Below, piece by piece: positions 1 to 8,257 of a stretch of 21,024 bases of DNA. A program made the position numbers and the translations under genes. Positions within the stretch are counted from its first letter, which is position 1. Every line of letters starts with the position of its first letter. Location: NCBI GenBank assembly GCA_009885515.1, contig VFKO01000569.1, positions 1 to 21,024 of the forward strand, read 5' to 3'. Source of the stretch: Rhodobiaceae bacterium (GTDB taxonomy: Bacteria > Pseudomonadota > Alphaproteobacteria > Micropepsales > Micropepsaceae). Below the pieces are notes generated by a model. That model made no database searches, was not told where the DNA came from, and saw only the letters and a program-made list of their open reading frames with translations.

Positions 1-320
1 GGGCGAATGTGATCTTGGAATCACTGGCCTGTGGTACGCCCGTGATTGCAACCGATGTGGGTGGCTCGGGTGAAGTCATCCGCAGCCCTGCGGCCGGACG
101 CCTGCTCTCCGAACGCACACCCCAGGCACTTGCGCATGAGATTATGACATTGCGCGCCAATCCGCCCAAGCGTGCAGCAACTCGACACTATGCTGAAGCT
201 TTCGGCTGGGGACCCGTTGCCGCAGCCAATCGCGCGTTGTTCAACGCCTTAGCTGACACGCGCACACCCATCTCAAATGTCGCGCAACAATTCTCTGTGG
301 CAGGACCACAATCGGCTTAA
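1..320 (+). CDS. Glycosyltransferase, GT4 family, C-terminal part (5' end outside window)
   Basis: This is the last 105 or so residues of a group-1 (GT4, GT-B fold) glycosyltransferase. The reading frame is open from the left edge (first full codon at base 3), so the GTG at base 9 is internal and not the true start. The visible part begins with the donor-binding segment NVILESLACGTPVIATDVGG, where the glutamate that contacts the nucleotide-sugar is E in LES, followed by the usual helical tail with an F-W pair (FGWGPVAAANRALF). GT4 enzymes transfer a sugar from a nucleotide-sugar donor onto a growing glycan in the cytoplasm. Beside an XrtA locus it is probably one of the exopolysaccharide assembly enzymes, but the acceptor cannot be told. 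It converges on the amidotransferase gene, with 41 bases between the stops and no clear terminator. Confidence 0.85.
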   Translation, partial: ANVILESLACGTPVIATDVGGSGEVIRSPAAGRLLSERTPQALAHEIMTLRANPPKRAATRHYAEAFGWGPVAAANRALFNALADTRTPISNVAQQFSVAGPQSA

Positions 321-361
321 GTTCAGTGCAAGAATGCCGACGAACGAACCCTGTCGCGGCA

Positions 362-2284
362 TTAGACGAGAGCTTGGATCTTTCGATTCTGAACTACACC
401 CTGTGCCGCATGACGCAAAAAGTCTGCAAAAACGAGCAGATGCCAAAGTGGACGAGCGTGATTGCGCGCGCCTGAAAGATGCTCGTGCCAAAGTCGCGAG
501 ACTGCCTGCATGTCGAAATATCCAGACTCTTTCAGGTGCCGGCCGGATACGACGCCCTCCATCCGGTCTCTGAGGTCTCCCCGCAACCACGCCGCTACTG
601 GCATGGAAAATCCCATTTTGGGCCTATAAAGCAGATCGGCGGGAAGAAGCGGCGACATAGCCTCCTTGAGAAGTGCTTTCCCCTGTCCGTTTCGGATTTT
701 TGCAGCCGCCGGCAGAGCAAAACTCCATGAAACAAAATCCGGATCAAGGAACGGCGGCCGCACTTCCAGGGAGTTCGCCATGCTTGTGCGATCGACCTTG
801 ACCAAGATGTCGCCGGGCAAATACGTCGTCAGATCCGTATACTGCGCTCTTTGCAGTGCCGTAGCACCCTCGCAGGCATTGTATTTTTCTCGAATGACTT
901 CCGCGCCGCGATACCCATTGAGGACGCCCATCAAGTCGCCGCTGTAAATGCTGGCGCGCGCCTCATCCGTCATCGTGCAGTTCATGCGATAGAACGCTTC
1001 GGCATCATCCACAGCCAGTTCCGAAAACGTCGTCTTCGCCCGCAACCAGGACGGCGCCCGGTCAAGTTTGGGATAGTAGCGCGCGGCCCAGCCGAAAAGA
1101 CTTGATCGCAAGCTCTGTGGCATCATCCGGCGCATTGCCTGCTGCGCCATGAAGAAGCGATAACGCCGGTATCCCGCAAGCGCTTCGTCGCCGCCATCGC
1201 CCGACAAACACACCTTCACATCGCGGCTCGCATGCTCGCAAACGACAAATGTGGGGATGGCCGAGGAGTCTCCGAAGGGCTCGTCAAAAATAGCCGCAAG
1301 GCGGTCGACCAGCGCGACATCATTGGCGCTGACGCGTTGGGACTTGTGGCGCGTATGATAGCGCTGCGCAACGGTTGACGCATATTCGCTCTCATCAAAA
1401 CCCTTCTCTGCAAATGCAATCGAAAATGTCCTGATCGGACCTGTGGCATGCTTGGCCATCATGGCCACAACCGCGCTGGAATCGACACCTCCAGACAAGA
1501 ACGTACCCAACTCGACGTCCGCAATCATTTGCGATCGCACAGCCTCCTCGAGGCGATCGCGAAGCCCTTGAGCGTTTGCCGGTCCACGCGTTCCGGAATA
1601 GGCGCTCTTCAAGTCCCAATAGCGTGACAACACGGGCTCGCGACCGCGTTGCGCGATCATCGTGAACGCAGGTGGCAACTTGCGAATGCTCTTGTAGATC
1701 GTCTTGGGATCGGGGACATAGCCCAGTGAAAAATAGTCTTCGATAGCTTGCGGGTCAAATCGGCGCTCAAGACTGTCGATGGCCAGCAACGCCTTGATTT
1801 CCGAAGCAAAGGCCAATGTGCCGTCGGGCAACAGTGCATAATGGAGCGGCTTTTCTCCAAGCCGGTCGCGGGCCAAAAGCAACGTCGCTTGCCGACGATC
1901 CCACAGTGCAAAAGCAAACTGGCCACGCAAGTGCTCAACAACGCTCTTCCCCCACACCCGCCAGCCGTGGATCAAAACCTCGGTGTCGCTCGCCGTCCTG
2001 AATATCTGTCCCGCGGCGGCCAACTCATTGCGCAATTCATGAAAATTGTAGATCTCTCCATTGAAGACGACTGTGATGTCCCCGTCTTGCGAGTGCATGG
2101 GTTGGTCGCCACTCGACAGATCGATAATCGCAAGCCGGCGATGTCCCAGAGCAACGCCACGATCAAGATGAAACCCGTCACCATCGGGACCGCGATGCGC
2201 CAAAACGCCCGTCATCTTCTCGATCAATCTTCGATCAAACGGGCGATCACCCTTCAGATCGACGACACCAGCCAAACCGCACAT
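362..2284 (-). CDS. XrtA/PEP-CTERM-associated amidotransferase (asparagine synthase-like, AsnB family)
   Basis: A 640-residue class II glutamine amidotransferase of the asparagine synthase (glutamine-hydrolysing) family. The start was moved 12 bases inside the longest frame so that the nucleophile Cys2 follows the initiator Met (MCGLAGVVD), as the family requires after Met removal. The N-terminal glutaminase domain has the AHRGPDG and FNGEIYNF motifs. The synthetase domain has the ATP pyrophosphatase loop SGGVDSS near residue 264 and the downstream CLSGDGGDE motif. Length and locus match the amidotransferase found in exosortase A loci (TIGR03108 type), thought to amidate a sugar or acyl acceptor of the exopolysaccharide rather than make free asparagine. 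It lies 80 bases downstream of xrtA on the same strand and is probably co-transcribed. The exact substrate is unknown. Confidence 0.92.
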   Translation of the reverse strand: MCGLAGVVDLKGDRPFDRRLIEKMTGVLAHRGPDGDGFHLDRGVALGHRRLAIIDLSSGDQPMHSQDGDITVVFNGEIYNFHELRNELAAAGQIFRTASDTEVLIHGWRVWGKSVVEHLRGQFAFALWDRRQATLLLARDRLGEKPLHYALLPDGTLAFASEIKALLAIDSLERRFDPQAIEDYFSLGYVPDPKTIYKSIRKLPPAFTMIAQRGREPVLSRYWDLKSAYSGTRGPANAQGLRDRLEEAVRSQMIADVELGTFLSGGVDSSAVVAMMAKHATGPIRTFSIAFAEKGFDESEYASTVAQRYHTRHKSQRVSANDVALVDRLAAIFDEPFGDSSAIPTFVVCEHASRDVKVCLSGDGGDEALAGYRRYRFFMAQQAMRRMMPQSLRSSLFGWAARYYPKLDRAPSWLRAKTTFSELAVDDAEAFYRMNCTMTDEARASIYSGDLMGVLNGYRGAEVIREKYNACEGATALQRAQYTDLTTYLPGDILVKVDRTSMANSLEVRPPFLDPDFVSWSFALPAAAKIRNGQGKALLKEAMSPLLPADLLYRPKMGFSMPVAAWLRGDLRDRMEGVVSGRHLKESGYFDMQAVSRLWHEHLSGARNHARPLWHLLVFADFLRHAAQGVVQNRKIQALV

Positions 2285-2364
2285 GAAAACATCCAATCGA
2301 GAGAGAAATTGCTTTGATCAATCACTTCCTGACCCCTACGGCTCCACCGTGTCTTCTGCAGCGC

Positions 2365-3378
2365 TCAGTTCGCAGTCAAACCATACCAGATCGGCGCCAA
2401 TAAACTCAGCACCGCAGCCCCAGAGAGTATGATACCCAACCGAACGGAAAGCTTATCTGCCATGATGTCGCTGACGGAAATCGTACCCAGCCACGGCATT
2501 GACGGCGTCGGATCGCGCGGAGGATCGGAAAACCGGCTGGCAAACCAAAACATCAACAGCACAACAATTGAAAAGAGTATCCACCCATAGACGAGATGAT
2601 CAGCCGCGATGTCGATGGTGCGGTTCGAATATTCTCCAATGGCTATAATGCCAAAAACCCGCAGGCCGTTCGCGATCGGCACGATGACCATCATCAAGCC
2701 AAAGACAATCAGTTTCTTGTAGAACCGGCTATACATAATCTCGCAATAAAGCGGCGCAACAGTTGCCAGCGCCAGTATGAAGTTCAGACCTGCGCAACCC
2801 GGCGCCACCACATATTTACCTGTCGCCACCTCGATATCAAAACCTTCAGCGTAAAATGGAATTTGACCAAGACCCAGGAACGCCGTCGCAATAGCTGTGG
2901 TGATTTCTTGGAGGAAGGGCAATAGCGGCGTACCAACCGGGGCCAACAGGAAAAGATATCCAAGCGGTAGCCAAAAATGCGCGGCGGACGACCAGCCGAT
3001 TGCGCTGACAACAAGACCGATGAATATTCCGGACACCGCCAAATGTTGAAGTTCGAGAACTTGCTGCTTGGCACCGACGAACCAGAGTCCGGAGAATGCC
3101 AGTGCCACCAGCGCGCCGTAAAGCGTCGGAGACGGTGAATTGACCCTGAAAAACTCACGGTTGCGCCAGACCAGGAAGGCCGCAATCGGCAACACCGCAA
3201 AGGCGTAGTTGTAGGTGTCGCGTGTCAGCCAAATATGAACCGCACTCATAACCGTTTCGAAATACGCCAAGGCAACAAAGGCGAACGCAGCCAAGAGAAA
3301 ACCGCCGGTCAAAAGCCAGCGGCTTCGAGCAATGCTCGACTTCAGATGGGGTTCGATGATTGTCATCTTGCTCGACAT
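2365..3378 (-). CDS. xrtA: Exosortase A, short form lacking the EpsI domain
   Basis: A polytopic inner-membrane cysteine protease/transpeptidase that recognises PEP-CTERM tails and links protein sorting to exopolysaccharide production. About eight hydrophobic segments are visible. The three family catalytic residues are in place: Cys195 in VAPGCAGLNF, Arg240 in IANGLRV and His261 in ADHLVYGW. The frame stays open to 3516, but the extra N-terminus is Cys/Arg-rich and unlike the family; the Met at 3378 gives a 337-residue protein, and the Met at 3366 is an equally possible start. Shine-Dalgarno signals are weak for both. Many XrtA proteins continue after the last membrane helix into a periplasmic EpsI (DUF3485) domain. 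Here the chain stops right after that helix (LSLLAPIWYGLTAN). It is transcribed divergently from the stp1-type gene. Confidence 0.93.
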   Translation of the reverse strand: MSSKMTIIEPHLKSSIARSRWLLTGGFLLAAFAFVALAYFETVMSAVHIWLTRDTYNYAFAVLPIAAFLVWRNREFFRVNSPSPTLYGALVALAFSGLWFVGAKQQVLELQHLAVSGIFIGLVVSAIGWSSAAHFWLPLGYLFLLAPVGTPLLPFLQEITTAIATAFLGLGQIPFYAEGFDIEVATGKYVVAPGCAGLNFILALATVAPLYCEIMYSRFYKKLIVFGLMMVIVPIANGLRVFGIIAIGEYSNRTIDIAADHLVYGWILFSIVVLLMFWFASRFSDPPRDPTPSMPWLGTISVSDIMADKLSVRLGIILSGAAVLSLLAPIWYGLTAN

Positions 3379-3518
3379 GATATCGATTAACGGCTTGCGG
3401 ATGGAGCGCCTGCGGCAATAACCGCACGCCCACTCCTGAGTATAAAGTATAGCTTGAAGGCAACTTCCGCTACCTTGCTTCGGAAGAAGCCAACGCGACT
3501 GCTGAGCCACGACCAACG
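3379..3518. promoter_or_regulatory. Divergent promoter region between xrtA and the stp1-type gene
   Basis: The two genes start back to back, so both promoters should lie here or just inside the leaders. An AT-rich core near 3438-3452 carries a direct repeat AGTATA-A-AGTATA that offers TATAAA-like (plus) and TATACT-like (minus) -10 boxes. No convincing -35 box sits at the right distance on either strand, and no GG-N10-GC sigma-54 pattern was found. The assignment is from gene layout more than from motifs. Confidence 0.4.
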
Positions 3519-4733
3519 ATGCCGAAAGTGCTTTTCCTCACCCAACGGTTTCCCTACCCCCCCAACAAAGGCGACAAAATTAGAGCTCTCAATATTTTAG
3601 AGCATTTAGCCCAGCGTTACGAAGTATTTTTAGGCTGCCTGAACGAAGACCGGCAGGATTCGGCCAACCTCGATTGGGTGACAGCGCGCGGCATTAAGGT
3701 TTACTGTGGCGTCTCCAATCTCGTTCAGCGGCTGCCGCAGACGGTTTGGTCTATGATTAATGGGGAACCTCTCAGCATTGGCTATTTCCGCCATCAAGGT
3801 CTTCTAAGATGGGCCGCAGACGTACAAAAAACTCAGCGGCCGGATCTCATCTATGTGTTTTCATCCGCAATGGCCCAATACGTCGCCAAAGACCGGCCGT
3901 CCGGCACGAAACTGATTATGGATTTTGTTGACGTCGACGCTGTCAAATGGCGCCAGTATGCGGCAACCAAACATCCATTGATCAGTGGGCTCTATGCCTT
4001 GGAGGCCCGGCGTCTCCTTGCTCATGATCGCGGTATCGCACAAATCGCAGATGCCTCGCTGTTTGTCTCCCAGGCGGAACTCGACCTCTTCAAAACCCTC
4101 GCACCTGAAGCCTCATCGAAGGTGCACGCAATATCCAATGGGGTCGATACCTCCTACTTTGCCCCGGGCGCTTACGCCTCGCCGTCGCCGGCGGCCGGTC
4201 GAAGCATCGTGTTCGTAGGCGTCATGGACTATTGGCCCAACGTCGAGGCAGTACGTTGGTTTGCAAAAAACGTGTTCCCGGTCGTGCGAAAAACCTGCGC
4301 CGATGTGACCTTTCAGATTGTCGGTTCAAGTCCGAGCCTCGCCGTTCGTGCTCTTGCAGAAACGCCCGGCGTCGAAGTGACAGGCGCAGTTGCAGACATC
4401 CGCCCTTACTTGCAAAACGCCTGTGTCGTCGTGACGCCGCTGCGAATTGCACGCGGCATTCAAAACAAGGTTCTTGAAGGCATGGCGATGGCCAAACCCC
4501 TGGTCACGACACCTGACGCGCTCGAAGGAATATCGGCGCGCCATAACGAGCATCTGTTGGTCGCAAATAGCGCAGAGAGTTTTACGCAGCAGGTTGTCAG
4601 GTGCCTGACCGAGCCCGAGCTTTTGAAAATGGGGCAACGGGCACGAGCCTTTGTCGTCGAGAATTACAGTTGGTCAACGCAGCTGAAACATTTAGACGCA
4701 ATTATCGCCCACCCGTCGGCCACACCCTTATGA
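3519..4733 (+). CDS. PEP-CTERM/XrtA-associated sugar transferase, stp1 type (GT4)
   Basis: A 404-residue GT-B glycosyltransferase. Its N-terminus LTQRFPYPPNKGDKIRALN is the signature of the sugar transferase found in exosortase A loci (TIGR03087, often called stp1). The C-terminal donor domain shows VFVGVMDYWPNVEAV, the VTPLRIARGIQNKVLEGMAM segment with the conserved glutamate, and a terminal NYSWSTQL helix. It should act on the cytoplasmic face, adding a sugar to the lipid-linked repeat unit of the exopolysaccharide; donor and acceptor are not known. It is the only complete locus gene on the plus strand, starts 140 bases from xrtA in the opposite direction, and ends 13 bases before the convergent FemAB gene. 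The ATG has only a weak ribosome-binding signal. Confidence 0.9.
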   Translation: MPKVLFLTQRFPYPPNKGDKIRALNILEHLAQRYEVFLGCLNEDRQDSANLDWVTARGIKVYCGVSNLVQRLPQTVWSMINGEPLSIGYFRHQGLLRWAADVQKTQRPDLIYVFSSAMAQYVAKDRPSGTKLIMDFVDVDAVKWRQYAATKHPLISGLYALEARRLLAHDRGIAQIADASLFVSQAELDLFKTLAPEASSKVHAISNGVDTSYFAPGAYASPSPAAGRSIVFVGVMDYWPNVEAVRWFAKNVFPVVRKTCADVTFQIVGSSPSLAVRALAETPGVEVTGAVADIRPYLQNACVVVTPLRIARGIQNKVLEGMAMAKPLVTTPDALEGISARHNEHLLVANSAESFTQQVVRCLTEPELLKMGQRARAFVVENYSWSTQLKHLDAIIAHPSATPL

Positions 4734-4746
4734 CTTTAATTCGGCT

Positions 4747-5769
4747 TCATCCCAAATTCCGGCTGATGAAGGGACCAACCATATTGGCGACGGACAAAGG
4801 CAGCCTCTGCCACATCCGAACAAGCAAATGAAATTTCGGGTTTGTCGGATTGAGACTGGGAAGCACCTTTAATCGATTGAGAAAGAATTGGTGCGGAATT
4901 GGACGAGCAGGAAAGCCCCAATTTTTCTTGAAAGCGTAAGGACCTGTGCCGGTCTTACTCCGCCCGAAATCAAATATGGTGCACCCGCGTTCGCTGGCGC
5001 GGCGCATCAACCGCCAGTACATCAAATCATTGGCGCCTGTGTCACGAGCACTGGGAAGGCTGCCTGTGTAATAAGGCAGCACGCGGTCGCGATAATAGAA
5101 ACTCATAACCGAACTGATCGGCATGCCGCCTTTGCGAACGGTCAGAACCTCGCACGCCGGACCAAAATTGTCCTTCAGAGACTGAAACAGAGCCTTCGGG
5201 AACACAGGCGTACCGTGGTCTCGCACCGTCCGCGCATAAAGGTCGAACACGGCGTTGACATCGTTATCAAGGGTAAAAGTGAGGCCGCTTGTCAGCGACT
5301 TTCGCACGACCGCTCGCTGTTTGCGGGGAATTTGAGTAAGGCACGTGGCCTCATCTGCCGAGATCGGACGTTCAAAACCCGCATATAGATCTTGCCGTGC
5401 GAGCCAGCCTTCCGGCGCGCCAGGCGTGTCTTTCAGTTCCACGTAATCAACGTTGAGCTCACGGGCAATCGATGTTGCTGCAGACAACAGTTCGATTTCG
5501 CCGTCTGCGTCAAATGAAAGCGGTCCACCCGCGACACAAAACGCTGTCGACAACAACGCGTGTCCAAATAAGCGGCTCTTGATTTCAATGAGTGGTAAGA
5601 CACCGGCAATGGAACCCCCGCGGCGTGCCGTTAGATAATGCGCGCGATGATGAAGGGAGCCCTCAAGAACGTTTTTCCACCCGGTTAAATGAAAAAAAGT
5701 GCCGCGCGGATGGCTCTGCACGAAGGCATTCCATTCGTCCTCATCCTGAACACGCAAGCGCTCGGTCAT
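4747..5769 (-). CDS. XrtA/PEP-CTERM-associated FemAB-like acyltransferase
   Basis: A 340-residue protein with the double GNAT fold of the FemAB/peptidyltransferase class, of the subgroup restricted to exosortase loci (TIGR03019). The N-terminal GNAT half contains GTFFHLTGWKNVL and GVLPLIEIKSRLFG. The second half has IPRKQRAVVRKSL, the long substrate-cleft segment around PISSVMSFYYRDRVLPYYTGS, and the conserved FDFGRSKTGTGPYAFKKNWG block near the C-terminus. Relatives transfer aminoacyl groups from charged tRNA to cell-wall precursors; here an acyl or aminoacyl transfer to the exopolysaccharide is inferred, not shown. It is the last gene of the operon. Its ATG lies one base beyond the deacetylase stop codon, without a strong Shine-Dalgarno sequence, which suggests translational coupling. 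Confidence 0.92.
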   Translation of the reverse strand: MTERLRVQDEDEWNAFVQSHPRGTFFHLTGWKNVLEGSLHHRAHYLTARRGGSIAGVLPLIEIKSRLFGHALLSTAFCVAGGPLSFDADGEIELLSAATSIARELNVDYVELKDTPGAPEGWLARQDLYAGFERPISADEATCLTQIPRKQRAVVRKSLTSGLTFTLDNDVNAVFDLYARTVRDHGTPVFPKALFQSLKDNFGPACEVLTVRKGGMPISSVMSFYYRDRVLPYYTGSLPSARDTGANDLMYWRLMRRASERGCTIFDFGRSKTGTGPYAFKKNWGFPARPIPHQFFLNRLKVLPSLNPTNPKFHLLVRMWQRLPLSVANMVGPFISRNLG

Positions 5770-5770
5770 A

Positions 5771-6754
5771 TCAGTGGATCAAAGCCGACGCGCGGGCAGG
5801 GAGTAAGTTTTTTGCAAACACGACGTCCAGTCGATCCCAGCGAAAATCAGCGACCAGACGCCGCAATCGGCCTTCTGTCCGCGTCAGGTTAAGATAGTGC
5901 CGGGCCCGCGACTTCAACGAGACTCGAGATGGCCGCGGTTGCTCAGGATCGACTTCCCACGGGTGCAGATAAAATACAAGGGGATTTGCGTCGCGCGCGA
6001 GCACGCGTCGCAGACCAAAGCGAAAGACAGAATACGGCATCAGGCGAAAATATCCGCCGCCTCCAAACGGCATGTTCTGATAGCCAGCGCGCAACGTCGT
6101 AATTGGAAATTCCCAGAGCGCGGAAGTTCCCTTTGGCCGAAACGCAAAACGCGGCGCATCAGGAAAGGCATGATAGTCGCTGTTCACAGGATAGACGCTG
6201 GAAGAATACCGGTAGCCTTCCTCCTCCAATATTGGAAATGCCCATCCAGTGGTTGGCCCAACGGAAAATGTCGCGGCGCGGTAGCCGATGACGGCGGTGC
6301 CGGCGCAATCCTCCAGAATGCGTTTCGCCATCCGGATGTCGGTTCGAAATTCTTCTGGCGACTGCTCGTCCACACGGTAATGAGCGTAGCCATGGCTCGC
6401 AAGTTCGTGGCCCTCGGAAACAATACGGCGAACAAGATTCGGATAGCGCTCGGCAACCCAGGCAAGCGTAAAAAAAGTCGCATGCGTGCGTGCACCGGCC
6501 AGTAGATCAAGCAGCTTAATGGTGTTGCGTTCAACGCGCGACTCGCATGCAGACCACCGTTCACGCGGATATGCCTCGCTTAAAGCCTGCACTTGAAAAT
6601 AATCCTCGACATCAAATGACAACGCGTTACTGGCCCGCGTATCGATTTGACGAATGCTGCTTGAAGGCGATGCGCCCGCGAGTTCCTCGGCCATGGGCCC
6701 TGATGTGCTCGCGCCCTGATTATCCAAGGACGAATCGACTGGGTTAGAAGGCAT
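5771..6754 (-). CDS. XrtA-associated polysaccharide deacetylase (NodB/CE4 family)
   Basis: A 327-residue carbohydrate esterase family 4 protein that would remove N- or O-acetyl groups from the exopolysaccharide. NodB motifs are visible in order: SFDVEDYF (catalytic and metal Asp48, Asp51 region), the metal-binding HGYAH at 121-125, GYRAATFS near 157 and the late FYLHPWEVD with the catalytic His. The SFDVEDYFQ opening is typical of the exosortase-locus subgroup (TIGR03006). The first 43 residues are a polar Ser/Ala-rich extension with no signal peptide. Because the ATG at 6754 overlaps the end of the upstream barrel gene by 11 bases, coupling favours this start; Met21 (6694) is the alternative. 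The next gene follows after one base. Confidence 0.92.
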   Translation of the reverse strand: MPSNPVDSSLDNQGASTSGPMAEELAGASPSSSIRQIDTRASNALSFDVEDYFQVQALSEAYPRERWSACESRVERNTIKLLDLLAGARTHATFFTLAWVAERYPNLVRRIVSEGHELASHGYAHYRVDEQSPEEFRTDIRMAKRILEDCAGTAVIGYRAATFSVGPTTGWAFPILEEEGYRYSSSVYPVNSDYHAFPDAPRFAFRPKGTSALWEFPITTLRAGYQNMPFGGGGYFRLMPYSVFRFGLRRVLARDANPLVFYLHPWEVDPEQPRPSRVSLKSRARHYLNLTRTEGRLRRLVADFRWDRLDVVFAKNLLPARASALIH

Positions 6755-8252
6755 GCGTCAGAGCCGCACTTGCCACATTTTCCGAGATCGTGTCGGTCGC
6801 ATCGGTCCGGCTCCATGTGTACCGGAATTGAGCCGCGGTGGTTTCGTTCAGGCGATAATTCAAACCCCCAGAGCCTGTATAGCGGTCAGTTGGAACTTGG
6901 CCGGTGCGCGCTTCAAGCGTTGCATCGTAAGTGCCGGATAGATCGAGAAGCAGGTCGCGCAACACCGTCTCGGTGTATGTCGCCGTTAGTCCAGCCGTTT
7001 CGTCACTTGTATTGAGTGCCTGGATTTCACGCTGAGAAAATTGCGCCGATATCTCAAAGCTGCGATTGAAAGTCTTGTACACGACACCGGCATTGGCGTC
7101 CTTTGTATAAAAAAGGTCATCGACCAGATCCTCGTCGAGCGAAACTGGAACTGGTACGGGAGGTGGCGGTAAATTCCCTTGTTGACCAAACACATCCGTG
7201 AGCGCCCGCCCCAAGCGCAGCTGCTGGCTCTCGAGGCGTTCTTCATAGGATGCAGTCAGAAAGAGTCTCTCGGAAAGTGCCAAGTTGAGATTTCCACTCC
7301 ACGAGTCTTGTCCGAAACGATGGCGCAAATCCGCCGAAGCCGTAGAGGCCTCGCCAATTTTATAAGTCACCCCGGCCGACCAGATCGTCCCGTTGATCGG
7401 ATCCATAGTTGTGCCGGAAATGTCTTCGTAGCCCACTTCACCCACAGCATGAATCCGGGGTGTGACTCGAACAGTCACCCCAAGCAATGCGTCCCCACTT
7501 CTAAAAGACTGATTGTTGCCGCGCTCCTCAAGTGTGTAACCTGCCGTCAAGCGCCAGACCGCGATGTGGCTCCGGCCTCCATTGGTGATCAGGGCGCTGG
7601 CTTGGTAAGCAATGGAATCGCTTAGGGCGGTGATCGACGCTGCACCATCAAGAGGATCGGACTGAACCGCCGACATCTGGCCGCGGAGTATGGCGTCTGC
7701 TTTTCCCAAGACTTCAGTTTTGATGTATGAACCGAGTTGATAGTTAAAAATGCGCGCTTGTGCATTGCCATTTGGCAAGCCCGTTGCCGACTGGCCTGCA
7801 ACATTCAAAAACTCATCGCTGATTTGCGCGCTGCCTTCGATGAAGAGAAAATCCGGCACAACATTGACCACCGCGTTTGCCAAGAGATTTCCAGACAAGC
7901 GGTTCGAGGCGCTATTTTCAACGAACGCACTGTAAAGCAGGCTGCCGGTCCCCAGGAACTTCAAACGCAGGGTATCTGCATCGACCACCACGCCCGCTTG
8001 GGTTACGAACACGACATCACCTTCTTGGTTTGACGCCTGGCGACGAACATTGTCCGTTGCGTTGGCCTGAACGCTGGCACTCGGCGCAAAGGTGATATCC
8101 GCGTGGGCTAATCCAGTTGTCGCTGCAAAGCTTAAAACCAATAGCGGCCAGCATGATGCAGTGCTCCTGCCGCTCCCGCTTTGAAAGGGTTGCCTTCGTT
8201 TCAATAGTGATGATTGTTCAACACTCATCGCATCGCTTGGCCCCCGCCGCAT
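6744..8252 (-). CDS. Outer-membrane beta-barrel protein of the XrtA/PEP-CTERM locus
   Basis: A 502-residue exported protein. A long basic N-region is followed by the hydrophobic stretch WPLLVLSFAATTGLAHA, a signal peptide cut after AHA. The rest alternates polar and hydrophobic residues in many short strands (for example SGNLNLALSERLFLTASYEER) and ends in Phe, as outer-membrane barrels do. Composition and position match the uncharacterised barrel of PEP-CTERM loci (TIGR03016). It may form the outer-membrane conduit or scaffold for the polysaccharide; this is inference. A proline-rich loop (PPPPVPVPV) lies near residues 364-372. The start at 8252 is 5 bases after the upstream stop; Met9 at 8228, preceded by GGGGG, is an alternative. 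Its end overlaps the deacetylase start by 11 bases. Confidence 0.88.
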   Translation of the reverse strand: MRRGPSDAMSVEQSSLLKRRQPFQSGSGRSTASCWPLLVLSFAATTGLAHADITFAPSASVQANATDNVRRQASNQEGDVVFVTQAGVVVDADTLRLKFLGTGSLLYSAFVENSASNRLSGNLLANAVVNVVPDFLFIEGSAQISDEFLNVAGQSATGLPNGNAQARIFNYQLGSYIKTEVLGKADAILRGQMSAVQSDPLDGAASITALSDSIAYQASALITNGGRSHIAVWRLTAGYTLEERGNNQSFRSGDALLGVTVRVTPRIHAVGEVGYEDISGTTMDPINGTIWSAGVTYKIGEASTASADLRHRFGQDSWSGNLNLALSERLFLTASYEERLESQQLRLGRALTDVFGQQGNLPPPPVPVPVSLDEDLVDDLFYTKDANAGVVYKTFNRSFEISAQFSQREIQALNTSDETAGLTATYTETVLRDLLLDLSGTYDATLEARTGQVPTDRYTGSGGLNYRLNETTAAQFRYTWSRTDATDTISENVASAALTHAF

Positions 8253-8257
8253 CGAAC

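Noticed and set aside
326..361. Bulged GCCGAC/GTCGCGGC hairpin between the first two convergent genes
   Set aside because: The stem needs a two-base bulge and no T-run follows on either strand.
1748..2317. A 189-residue open frame on the plus strand
   Set aside because: Antisense to the glutaminase domain of the amidotransferase, with no motif and no ribosome-binding site.
3430..3490. Possible sigma-54 promoter upstream of xrtA
   Set aside because: GG and GC pairs are present but never with the required ten-base spacing.
4745..4771. CTTCATC...GATGAAG inverted repeat at the convergent stp1/FemAB ends
   Set aside because: Seven-base arms with a 13-base loop inside coding sequence and no T-run on either strand; not a convincing terminator.
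5897..6505. A 202-residue open frame on the plus strand
   Set aside because: Antisense to the deacetylase NodB domain; composition is basic and unlike a folded protein.
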